Assembly (NCBI GenBank): GCA_964613675.1
Contig: CAZTIH010000113.1
Span: forward strand, 1-8,539
Direction of reading: 5' to 3'
Length of the DNA: 8,539 nucleotides
Source: DAIUCA01 sp964613675
GTDB lineage: Bacteria > Pseudomonadota > Gammaproteobacteria > Competibacterales > Competibacteraceae
Every line of letters starts with the position of its first letter. Within the stretch, counting starts at the first letter, position 1. A program made the position numbers and the translations under genes. Positions 1-6,952 of this stretch are shown here, one piece after another. The notes beneath the pieces were generated by a model. That model did no database searches, had not been told where the DNA came from, and was given only the letters and a program-made list of their open reading frames with translations.

Positions 1-36
1 ATCCAAACGTGGCGACACCAAGGAAGTGGATGTCAC
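1..36 (-). CDS. 5' end of an unidentified gene, cut by the window edge
   Basis: A GTG codon at 36-34 opens a frame that runs leftward without a stop to the edge, reading MTSTSLVSPRLD. Upstream on the same strand is AAAGAGGTGATC (50-39), a long and nearly perfect match to the anti-Shine-Dalgarno complement, ending two bases before the GTG. That site is the main reason for calling a gene, because twelve residues do not identify a product. It lies 90 bases after the stop of the IalB-family gene on the same strand, so it may be the last visible member of the leftward operon. A competing reading is the end of a rightward gene (frame 2-52, TGA at 50-52), which has no independent support. Confidence 0.5.
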   Translation of the reverse strand, partial: MTSTSLVSPRLD

Positions 37-50
37 GCGATCACCTCTTT
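37..50 (-). promoter_or_regulatory. Strong ribosome binding site before the GTG start at 36
   Basis: Read on the minus strand this is AAAGAGGTGATCGC directly before GTG. The AGGTGATC core pairs with the 3' end of 16S rRNA over an unusually long stretch. It is the strongest Shine-Dalgarno match noticed in the window and decides the GTG start, since a non-ATG start is believable with such a site. Confidence 0.6.
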
Positions 51-126
51 GAAAGCTCACCGATGCGCTTCCTACGAAGGATGTGGGCAACTGACATGCC
101 GTTTTTTCCCATACAACAAGGGTTCA

Positions 127-621
127 CTAACGGATCGGGCAACGGCGATCCATCGCTTCATAGGCAGCGGTAAACCCTAAAAGCGAAAACCGATCGCGAA
201 TCACCGCATTTTGCGCATCTCGACTCTCCGTCATCAGATTCACGCCCCGTCGCATCGCCAAAACAAGTTCATCATCGACGGCCTCACTTGGCGACCACGC
301 ATTGTCTTTTTCTGTAAAAAAATCAAAAACTTGCCCGTCAATCGTGACATTAACTCGACTCTCGGGACGGTGCGTAAACCCACTGATCATGTTGACTTCA
401 TGACGCACACGATCCCTCGCCCGACGAGAGACCACTAAATGCGCGTCTTGCGTTTGGTTGGGGACACGTTCTTTGGATGTGGTCGTAATAAAACAAGTCG
501 TCTGGTTCTCCACCTGCACGGTGAAGAAGGTCCAGTCGCGAAAATTGCCAAGGGATTCCGGCGTTTGGGACGCGCCACTCATGGGGAGTAGCAGGAAAAG
601 AAATAACCATTGGTGTCGCAT
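127..621 (-). CDS. Invasion-associated locus B (IalB) family secreted protein
   Basis: A 164-residue protein with a Sec signal peptide: MRH, then a hydrophobic run (W5-P13), and a likely cleavage after A17 in SGA|SQ, so it should be periplasmic or exported. The mature part matches the short IalB type: a GNFRDW opening (25-30), C43 in TTCFI, a middle HEVNMISGF (74-82), VTIDGQVFDFFT (92-103), a WSP turn at 109-111, and an ending SLLGFTAAYEAMD (146-158) with C161. C43 and C161 could form a disulfide. The family is named after a Bartonella protein linked to red-cell invasion, but members occur in many free-living proteobacteria and their biochemical role is unknown. I chose the ATG at 621 because GAGGTGACG sits directly upstream and it begins the signal peptide; an in-frame ATG at 657 has no such site and would bury it. 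The gene starts 46 bases after the AAA+ gene and is probably co-transcribed with it. Confidence 0.82.
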   Translation of the reverse strand: MRHQWLFLFLLLPMSGASQTPESLGNFRDWTFFTVQVENQTTCFITTTSKERVPNQTQDAHLVVSRRARDRVRHEVNMISGFTHRPESRVNVTIDGQVFDFFTEKDNAWSPSEAVDDELVLAMRRGVNLMTESRDAQNAVIRDRFSLLGFTAAYEAMDRRCPIR

Positions 622-630
622 CGTCACCTC
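622..630 (-). promoter_or_regulatory. Ribosome binding site of the IalB-family gene
   Basis: The minus strand reads GAGGTGACG immediately before ATG at 621. This fixes the start at 621 rather than the in-frame ATG 36 bases upstream at 657. Confidence 0.65.
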
Positions 631-667
631 GCTGTGGGATCTAACTGAGGCACCCATTTTGACTCAC

Positions 668-1780
668 TCATGGAAACGCTTGATGAAATTGTTTCCAGTG
701 CGTGTGATTACGGGCGCGGATTTTCACTACGGTGGCTAAGTACTGCTGGAAACGCCGAAGATCGTCGGCATCATCTTTGAACACCGTACCACTGATTTGG
801 CGACCAATTTGCGTCGGCGTGAGTTCACCAGACGCGAAATAGCGCGCATCCAAAAGCGCCGAAAACGCTACACCGACCGCTTCCGCGGTGGACATTACGG
901 CATTGGGTTTTTCAATGGGGGTGCCGTCGAGAGTGCGACCGTGACGCAGTTCCTGGAACACCGTCACCAATAAATCCAACACCTCGGGTTGCCACATGAC
1001 CGTCCATTGTCGCTCGGACATCAAGGCATTAACCTGTTGTTCTATAAGCGTTTTCTCTAAATCTTTGTCGGCAATCGGGTAAATCGTCTCAAAATTAAAC
1101 CGCCTTTTAAGCGCACTCGACATCTCACTAACGCCTCGATCCCGCAGGTTTGCCGTTGCAATCAGGTTAAAGCCCAAGGTGGCCTGCAAGAGTCCCTGTT
1201 CGCCCAATTCGGGAATGAAGAGGTGTTTTTCCGACAGAATGCTGATGAGACTGTCCTGGATTTCGGCCGGACACCGCGTAATTTCCTCAAAACGCGCAAT
1301 TTTCCCCGTTTTCATTGCGGTAAAAATGGGTGACGGCACCAAGGCTTTCGGCGAAGGCCCTTCCGCCAACAACAAAGCATAATTCCACGCATATTTGATG
1401 TGATCCTCCGTCGTCCCCGCAGTCCCTTGAATCGTCAAGATAGAGGTACCACAAATCGCCACCGTCAGAAGTTCGGACAGTAAGGATTTTGCCGTTCCGG
1501 GTTCACCGACCAGCATTAACCCCCGATGGCTCATTAAAGTCACGATGGCGCGTTCGACGAGGGCGTCATCCCCGTAAAATTTACGAGAAATCGGTGTTTC
1601 TGTTAGATTTCCTTGCCAGTCATGGGCAACAGACTCGGTTGTTCCACAGATGAAATCGCGAACAGCAACGGGGGAAAGCTGCCAATTTAGGGGTTTTGGC
1701 GTGTCGCGGTCGCGATACTGAAGGGCGAGGAGTTCTCGTGCAAAGCGGATTTCAGGTAAGGCACGCAGTGATTCGTTCAT
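668..1780 (-). CDS. MoxR-like AAA+ ATPase (YehL-type)
   Basis: A 370-residue cytoplasmic AAA+ protein. Seen: Walker A GEPGTAKS (92-99), a following GTAGTTED segment (119-126), a Walker-B-like strand IARFEEITR (161-169) in which the usual Asp-Glu is Glu-Glu, the conserved stretch IQDSLISILSEK (174-185), sensor 1 LIATAN (206-211), RDRGVSEMSSALKRRF (213-228) carrying likely arginine-finger residues, and a helical C-terminal lid. The order is that of MoxR/AAA_5 ATPases, which act as chaperone-like remodelers, usually with a vWA partner. It looks closest to E. coli YehL. Its ATG overlaps the TGA of the DUF4132 gene as ATGA (1780-1777), indicating translational coupling and probably a joint function. 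An in-frame ATG at 1801 would add seven residues; the nearest purine-rich site (GGGAG, 1799-1795) lies rather far from 1780, so the start is not certain. Substrate unknown. Confidence 0.85.
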   Translation of the reverse strand: MNESLRALPEIRFARELLALQYRDRDTPKPLNWQLSPVAVRDFICGTTESVAHDWQGNLTETPISRKFYGDDALVERAIVTLMSHRGLMLVGEPGTAKSLLSELLTVAICGTSILTIQGTAGTTEDHIKYAWNYALLLAEGPSPKALVPSPIFTAMKTGKIARFEEITRCPAEIQDSLISILSEKHLFIPELGEQGLLQATLGFNLIATANLRDRGVSEMSSALKRRFNFETIYPIADKDLEKTLIEQQVNALMSERQWTVMWQPEVLDLLVTVFQELRHGRTLDGTPIEKPNAVMSTAEAVGVAFSALLDARYFASGELTPTQIGRQISGTVFKDDADDLRRFQQYLATVVKIRARNHTHWKQFHQAFP

Positions 1781-4700
1781 AAAAATGCTTTTTTCTCCCA
1801 TTCTGGATCAAAACCACGGCTTTTTTGGGCGAGTCGGTGAAGTAATTCATAACCTTCGGCAAGCAGTAGGGAAGGGACTTCGGCGAGTTTCAAGGTCTGA
1901 AATGAATGTTGCCATGCTTCGCCCTGTGGGGAGAAAGGCAAGAATTTTAAGGCAATCAAGGCAATTTGACGGTTTTCTTCGGGTAACGCATTCCCAGTGA
2001 ACTCTATTTCCATCTGGAGGTGACATCCTGGAAAAGGCTTCAAATAGCGACTAAACCACCCCCCATCCTCCGCTTCTCCGCGATTAAATCCTTGTTTGGT
2101 CAATTCACCGCGCAAGGTAAAGGCATCCATCATGTAGCCTTTAAATTCGGTGATTTCCCGACTATTAAGATCGAGGGTGTCGAGGGCATTTGGGGCATTT
2201 AAGGGATTAAATAACCAATCGACCCCGTAATCCTGAGCATGTTGATGCCATTGAGTCCGCTGTTCGGGCGTTAAATGTGTCCCGTGGGCGAGACTGACGG
2301 GAATCTCCGCCGTGAGGTGAACCGCATTGTCGTCCGCATCGGTCAAGGAACCGTCTTCAAGTAACCGAAAAACGATATTTTCCTGATTTTCCTGACCGAC
2401 ATGGGCAATCCACAAAGTACGCTGTAGGAGAAATCGCATGAGAGGGTGACGGGCAAAATAGCGTTCCCATTCGGCAAATTTCCATTTTCTTTGCATTGTC
2501 ATGGCTTCGTACAGACGGGGCGGTTGTTGCTGTAAAAAGCTGGCTAATTCCTTTTTAGCTGCATTGAGTTCGGCTTTAGCGGCTTTCACTAATTCGGGAT
2601 CGTCTCCTTGACGGGCAGCCGGTAAGGAATTCATCGGTTTACCATCTTCCTTGCGCGTAAGAAAAAACTTCATTTTGGGGGTAAGGGTCGCGATAAACTG
2701 CGTTCTCCCGTAATCCAGTGACAATTGCCCCATTTCGTCTAAGCCTGCCGTAGGGAGCGTGCGATCCGCTAATTGGTCGAGCGTCCAGCCCTGACGATCT
2801 GCGAGGATCTGCACTTTTTCACTCGCCAATGTACGTAAGCTCTTGATTCGACTGCGCGTCATCGTGAGTAGCCATTGAATGGCGGCGGGCTGGTCGCTCC
2901 AACTCAAAGCTGTCAACAGGGCTTGGCTCTGGTGATGGCGATTTCCGCCCCATTTCTGCACAAACTGCTGTGTGATTGGGAGCAGGCGCGGCGGCTGCAC
3001 CGTCGCCACCAGGGAAAGAATCCCCTTTTCCTTAATGGCCGACCCTATACATTGATTCAGACGTCCCTGAATGAGTTTTTGCAGAATTTCTTCATCGCTC
3101 TGATTGGGCATCCACTGCTTAAACTGGGGCAACTCGCGTTGTGCATGATCTTCCGCTTCGATTTGCGACACGGTACGGGTGTCCTGCGTAACCCAGCTCT
3201 CCAGAATAAAAGTCGCTAAATCTTGGGCATCCTGGGCGTTAATTTGCGCAAAATAATGCTTAAGTAACGGTTTAGGATCGACATTTTTGAGCTTATAGGC
3301 CGACACGATCCAACTGTGGACGATGCGCGGATTCACCGACTCACCGATGTGCCAACGCAGCGGCGGCAGACGATTAAATCCCAACCAACCAAGTTCTTTC
3401 GGAATGCCCTTTTGTAAAACGACCTCGGCTTCGGCTTCCAGATGCTGCGGGTTGACATAGCGACTCAGGTCTCCACCCAAATTTTCCAATGCAATCAACA
3501 TCGTTGCTTTCGTCGCTTCGTGTTTTTCTTTCTGCAACGCCGTCTCTAAAGCGGGCAACGCTGCTGCATCTTTGAGCTGTCCCAACCATTCCGCCGCATT
3601 CTGACGCACCGTCTGTTGTTTCGCTTCGAGGGCGTGATAGAGCCGAGGCAACCGATCCAAAACCGAGGCGAGGGCTTGGCGGGCCAATAGACGTTCCTGT
3701 TTTCCGCCCTCAATCGCTAAGTGGAACAGCGGGTTGACAAACTGAAGCGGTAGCGTCGGAAAGGTTTGCAGCACTTCAAGCGCCCGTTGACGCACCGTCT
3801 GCGGGGCAAAATACCGATTTTGCCCTTCTCCCCCGCGCAGCGCTTCATCGAGCAACGCTAAGTGGGTCGCGAAGTAGGGCCACAAAAATTCAGGCGAATA
3901 GCGATGGTGAATAAAGTAGTCGTAGAGATAGTGACGCCCCAATCCGAAGGTCGGGATGCCAAGGGCGTCCAAACCGACCGCCAGTTCTCGCAATCCATAT
4001 CCCTGTTGTGTGAGAAACGCGATTAACTCCGCATCTTCCGTCCACGACCAAGGGGATTCGGCACGCACTAGTAGGGGATTCAACAGACATCGCCACCGCA
4101 GATGGTGAATCAACCTAAATTGCGGATGGGCATACAGTTTTTCGCTCTCCAGATACCAAACAAATTGATAACCGCCCACTGATTCCGCGAATGGCGAAGG
4201 TGACGGGCAATGGTGGGCCGTGAGGTGGTTGAGCCAGTGACGCAAAGTAGCAGCGAGCGCGGCAAAATCGGGGGGATCGGGAAGGGGTTGTGGATGCTTT
4301 CGCGTTTGAGGGAGCCGTTGCCCAAGCCAATCGCTTTGAATGCGCTCCCACGCTGCCCGTAAAATGTCAAGAATAATCGGCTCAATTGAATCGTCGAGTT
4401 GGGCGGTGAGTTGCAACTCGGGCGAGGGAGGCAGCGTAATTGTTTCGGGTTCGGGGGATGCGGGTTTGTGCAACATCGCCATCAGTCCCGTTTTTACGAG
4501 TTCGTGGGGTTCCACCTGCCACTGAGCAGACAGGTAGGGCAACGCGGTATCGCCCGCCAAACGGTGAAGTAATTGGGCGGTTTTGAGCCGATTTTTGGGG
4601 GTACCTTGGCCAAGGCGTGCCGCAATTTTCTCAATACCAAGTTCCCCCCACCGTTTCACCATCGCTTCTGCCTGACGCTGTAACCCTTTAGCGTCACAGA

Positions 4701-5526
4701 TGGCATAGTCCAACAGCTCGGTTTCCATAAACTCAGTTGCAATTTCGTGACGATGACAGAGTTCGAGAATGTGGGCGCGCCCCTGGGCATTACTTTGGTG
4801 AAGGGACGTGAGAATGAGGGACGGGTAAGTACCCAAATAGGCTTTGAAATCAAATAGTTGCTCAAAAATCTCCCGAAAACTAATCGCAATCCAGTCGTGC
4901 GAATCGGCGTCCAAAATCTGTTTCAGGGGCAGTTCGGGGGGAATTTGGTCGATGGCCAACATCCGGGAGAGCGTGAGGGCGCCGGGTTGACGAGGTTGCT
5001 TGGCCCGCCCCCGCAAGGTGCCCCGACGGTAATCGCGCATCGTAAATTCCAACAATAATCCCAACCATTCGGGAAAATTGGGCGGAATTTGCATAGCATT
5101 CCATTGATTCCTAGAAAAATTTCCCGATTTAGCCAAGGCGGCGAAGACCTGAATGAGTCGCCAATGAAATTCGGCATCGTCACAAGAGACGAGTTTTTCG
5201 TAGAGCGTGGAAGGGTAACGACCGGCGTTGCGGGCCTCCATGGCCTGTTCCCAGTTCTTAGGGTCGTGAATCAGTCCCAAATGCAAGGCTAATTGCTCAA
5301 CCTTTGGAAGGCATAACAGAACTTCCGCCGCTTGATTTTCGAGGACGAAGCGCAAAATTTTCTGGGAAAGCGTCGCATCAAGGGCGTCAACTTGATGGAA
5401 ATATTGAACAACGGCATCGGAAATTTGAGGAGAAATCACGGTTTTGAGACTTTGTGTGATGCAACTCAACGAATTGTAGTCATGTGCGCCCGTAATTGTC
5501 TGCAAACCGCACGATGTCGTCCTCAT
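1777..5526 (-). CDS. Large HEAT-repeat / DUF4132 protein (YehI/MolR-like)
   Basis: A protein of about 1,249 residues with no signal peptide or membrane segment, so presumably cytoplasmic. The N-terminal two thirds look alpha-solenoid: a HEAT-like stretch around 280-345, a proline-rich low-complexity linker around 345-400, and clearer HEAT-type repeats around 575-685 (TVRQRALEVLQ; TVRQNAAEWLGQLKDAAALP). The C-terminal part resembles DUF4132: LSLDYGRTQF near 940, then PPRLYEAMTMQRKW, HPLMRFLLQRTLW and VFRLLEDGSLTDADD (about 1000-1070), and an ending in EVPSLLLAEGYE and FDPEWEKKAFL. Length and domain plan fit E. coli YehI, whose other name MolR comes from old molybdate genetics; the true function is unknown. 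The frame is open to 5739, but that extension lies inside manC and is unlike protein. ATG 5526, preceded by GGGAAG, overlaps manC by 47 bases; a TTG at 5469 is the alternative. Its tight link to the downstream ATPase suggests scaffold or substrate-adaptor work. Confidence 0.82.
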   Translation of the reverse strand: MRTTSCGLQTITGAHDYNSLSCITQSLKTVISPQISDAVVQYFHQVDALDATLSQKILRFVLENQAAEVLLCLPKVEQLALHLGLIHDPKNWEQAMEARNAGRYPSTLYEKLVSCDDAEFHWRLIQVFAALAKSGNFSRNQWNAMQIPPNFPEWLGLLLEFTMRDYRRGTLRGRAKQPRQPGALTLSRMLAIDQIPPELPLKQILDADSHDWIAISFREIFEQLFDFKAYLGTYPSLILTSLHQSNAQGRAHILELCHRHEIATEFMETELLDYAICDAKGLQRQAEAMVKRWGELGIEKIAARLGQGTPKNRLKTAQLLHRLAGDTALPYLSAQWQVEPHELVKTGLMAMLHKPASPEPETITLPPSPELQLTAQLDDSIEPIILDILRAAWERIQSDWLGQRLPQTRKHPQPLPDPPDFAALAATLRHWLNHLTAHHCPSPSPFAESVGGYQFVWYLESEKLYAHPQFRLIHHLRWRCLLNPLLVRAESPWSWTEDAELIAFLTQQGYGLRELAVGLDALGIPTFGLGRHYLYDYFIHHRYSPEFLWPYFATHLALLDEALRGGEGQNRYFAPQTVRQRALEVLQTFPTLPLQFVNPLFHLAIEGGKQERLLARQALASVLDRLPRLYHALEAKQQTVRQNAAEWLGQLKDAAALPALETALQKEKHEATKATMLIALENLGGDLSRYVNPQHLEAEAEVVLQKGIPKELGWLGFNRLPPLRWHIGESVNPRIVHSWIVSAYKLKNVDPKPLLKHYFAQINAQDAQDLATFILESWVTQDTRTVSQIEAEDHAQRELPQFKQWMPNQSDEEILQKLIQGRLNQCIGSAIKEKGILSLVATVQPPRLLPITQQFVQKWGGNRHHQSQALLTALSWSDQPAAIQWLLTMTRSRIKSLRTLASEKVQILADRQGWTLDQLADRTLPTAGLDEMGQLSLDYGRTQFIATLTPKMKFFLTRKEDGKPMNSLPAARQGDDPELVKAAKAELNAAKKELASFLQQQPPRLYEAMTMQRKWKFAEWERYFARHPLMRFLLQRTLWIAHVGQENQENIVFRLLEDGSLTDADDNAVHLTAEIPVSLAHGTHLTPEQRTQWHQHAQDYGVDWLFNPLNAPNALDTLDLNSREITEFKGYMMDAFTLRGELTKQGFNRGEAEDGGWFSRYLKPFPGCHLQMEIEFTGNALPEENRQIALIALKFLPFSPQGEAWQHSFQTLKLAEVPSLLLAEGYELLHRLAQKSRGFDPEWEKKAFL

Positions 5527-6883
5527 CCAAATAGCTTCCCGATTGTATCTCAATGATTTCCAAATCGATTTTCCCCGGATTTTCGAGCCGATGAGGGACC
5601 CCGAGGGGAATATAAGTCGATTGATTTTCGGTGAGCAGGAACGATTCATCGCCCCGAGTGACCCGTGCTGTTCCCCGCACGACCACCCAATGTTCTGCAC
5701 GATGATAGTGCATTTGCAGAGAAAGTTGCGCCCCTGCATGAACCACGATGCGTTTCACTTGAAACCGATCCCCCGTTTCAATCGCCGCATACCAGCCCCA
5801 AGGTCGATAGATTTTTTGATGACGGTGGGGTTCGGTTCGGCCCTGCTGTTCGAGCAACGCAACCAGTGATTTCACCGTTTGGGCCTGGTCGCGGGGGGTA
5901 ATCATAATGGAATCAGCGGTTTCGACCACGATGAGGTCGTCAATCCCCGAAATCGCGACGAGGCGATGAGTCGAGTGAATATAATTTCCGTGTGAATTGA
6001 GGGCGACGACCTCACCGCGTAATAAATTGTTTTGCGCATCTTTTTCCCCGAGCGCCCACAGCGCCGACCAGGTACCAACGTCGCTCCACGGCATCGCGGT
6101 TCGCACTAAAACGGTGCGTTTTGTCCGCTCCATCACGGCATAATCAATGGAATCGCTTGGGCATTGGGCGAAGGTTTCGGGATCGAGTCGCCAAAAGTCC
6201 AAGTCACGGGTGGTCTGTTGCCAAGCGGCTTGACAGCAGGTGTAGAGGTTCGGATGAAACCGTTGAAGTTCTGAAAGATAGTCTCGTGCCCGTAAGAGAA
6301 ATAGACCACTGTTCCAATCATACGCGCCGGTTTCGAGATAATGCTGTGCCAGGTTTTGAGGGGGTTTTTCTACAAATTCAAGGACTTGATTGACATTTTC
6401 GTCGATCATTGGCCCCGCTTTGATATAGCCATAGCCCGTTTCTGGATGAGTGGGATGAATGCCAAACAGAACAAAATGACCTTGTTCTGCCGCGTTTACA
6501 CCTCGTCGAATTGTGTTACTGAAGGCCGTTTCGTCCGGAATCGCGTGGTCGGCGGGCAGCACTAGCAGGAGATCGCCGTCATTTTTTTCCGCGAGCAAAC
6601 TGGCAATGGCCAACGCAGGGGCGGTATTACGGCTACAGGGTTCTAAAATGAGGGCTTGCGGCACGATGTCAACTTGGCGCAACTGCTCGGCGACAATAAA
6701 ACGATGCGCTTCATGACAAATAACAATGGGCGCTTGGGCATGAGGCAGGGCCTGGGCGCGTAGCGCTGTCGCTTGCAACATTGTTTTGTCATTTAACAAG
6801 TTGATAAATTGTTTGGGAAAATCTCGACGAGAAAGGGGCCATAAACGGCTTCCACTTCCCCCACACAGCAGCACCGGAATCAT
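5480..6883 (-). CDS. manC: Mannose-1-phosphate guanylyltransferase / mannose-6-phosphate isomerase
   Basis: A bifunctional cytoplasmic enzyme of 467 residues, the usual length for AlgA/ManC/CpsB/XanB proteins. It isomerises fructose-6-phosphate and mannose-6-phosphate and makes GDP-mannose from mannose-1-phosphate and GTP for capsule, O-antigen, exopolysaccharide or other glycans. The N-terminal nucleotidyltransferase domain shows GGSGSRLWPLSR (8-19) with PKQF (23-26), LPADH (109-113), ETGYGYI (148-154), FVEKP (170-174), DWNSGLF (189-195) and WSDVGTW (266-272). The C-terminal cupin (type II isomerase) has RPWGWY (360-365), the metal-binding QMHYHRAEHW (390-399) and an ending DNYGR. ATG 6883 gives the standard MIPVLL start; a TTG at 6901 would add six residues but lacks a ribosome site. 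It heads the leftward operon, divergent from gltX. No mannose-mutase or sugar-transferase gene is next to it here. Confidence 0.95.
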   Translation of the reverse strand: MIPVLLCGGSGSRLWPLSRRDFPKQFINLLNDKTMLQATALRAQALPHAQAPIVICHEAHRFIVAEQLRQVDIVPQALILEPCSRNTAPALAIASLLAEKNDGDLLLVLPADHAIPDETAFSNTIRRGVNAAEQGHFVLFGIHPTHPETGYGYIKAGPMIDENVNQVLEFVEKPPQNLAQHYLETGAYDWNSGLFLLRARDYLSELQRFHPNLYTCCQAAWQQTTRDLDFWRLDPETFAQCPSDSIDYAVMERTKRTVLVRTAMPWSDVGTWSALWALGEKDAQNNLLRGEVVALNSHGNYIHSTHRLVAISGIDDLIVVETADSIMITPRDQAQTVKSLVALLEQQGRTEPHRHQKIYRPWGWYAAIETGDRFQVKRIVVHAGAQLSLQMHYHRAEHWVVVRGTARVTRGDESFLLTENQSTYIPLGVPHRLENPGKIDLEIIEIQSGSYLDEDDIVRFADNYGRT

Positions 6884-6952
6884 CAGCAAAGGCCTGTTCA
6901 AAGAGCGGGTCGCGTTAAACTAGCGGTTTCCGAGAAACAGCGTGATTTTGCA
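6884..6952. promoter_or_regulatory. Divergent promoter region between manC and gltX
   Basis: These 69 bases separate two start codons pointing apart, so both transcription units are expected to begin here or inside the neighbouring genes. I see no convincing pair of hexamers. TAAACT at 6916-6921 is a possible -10 for gltX but has no good -35 partner, and the minus direction offers only TTGCAA (6952-6947) without a matching -10. GTTTC-CGA-GAAAC (6926-6938) is a short perfect inverted repeat that would lie in the gltX leader. The location follows from gene order; the elements are weak. Confidence 0.4.

Noticed and set aside
2..52. Rightward frame ending TGA at 50-52, possible tail of a gene
   Set aside because: Seventeen codons give no recognisable ending, and the minus-strand GTG with its strong ribosome site explains the same bases better. 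Not fully excluded.
622..657. Upstream ATG (657) for the IalB-family gene
   Set aside because: It would put 12 polar residues before the signal peptide and has no ribosome site, while ATG 621 follows GAGGTGACG directly.
2875..3219. 114-codon open frame on the plus strand within the DUF4132 gene
   Set aside because: It is antisense to a well-supported coding region, has no ribosome site or recognisable domain, and is best read as a shadow.
5527..5739. N-terminal extension of the DUF4132 frame by 71 codons
   Set aside because: It lies wholly inside manC in another frame, reads as unlikely protein (Cys/Trp/Ser-rich), and the ATG at 5526 is better placed.
5543..5869. 108-codon plus-strand frame opposite manC
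   Set aside because: It is antisense to the conserved cupin domain of ManC, and its product resembles no known protein.
6884..6901. TTG start adding six residues to ManC
   Set aside because: There is no ribosome site upstream, and the ATG at 6883 gives the standard MIPVLL start of the family.
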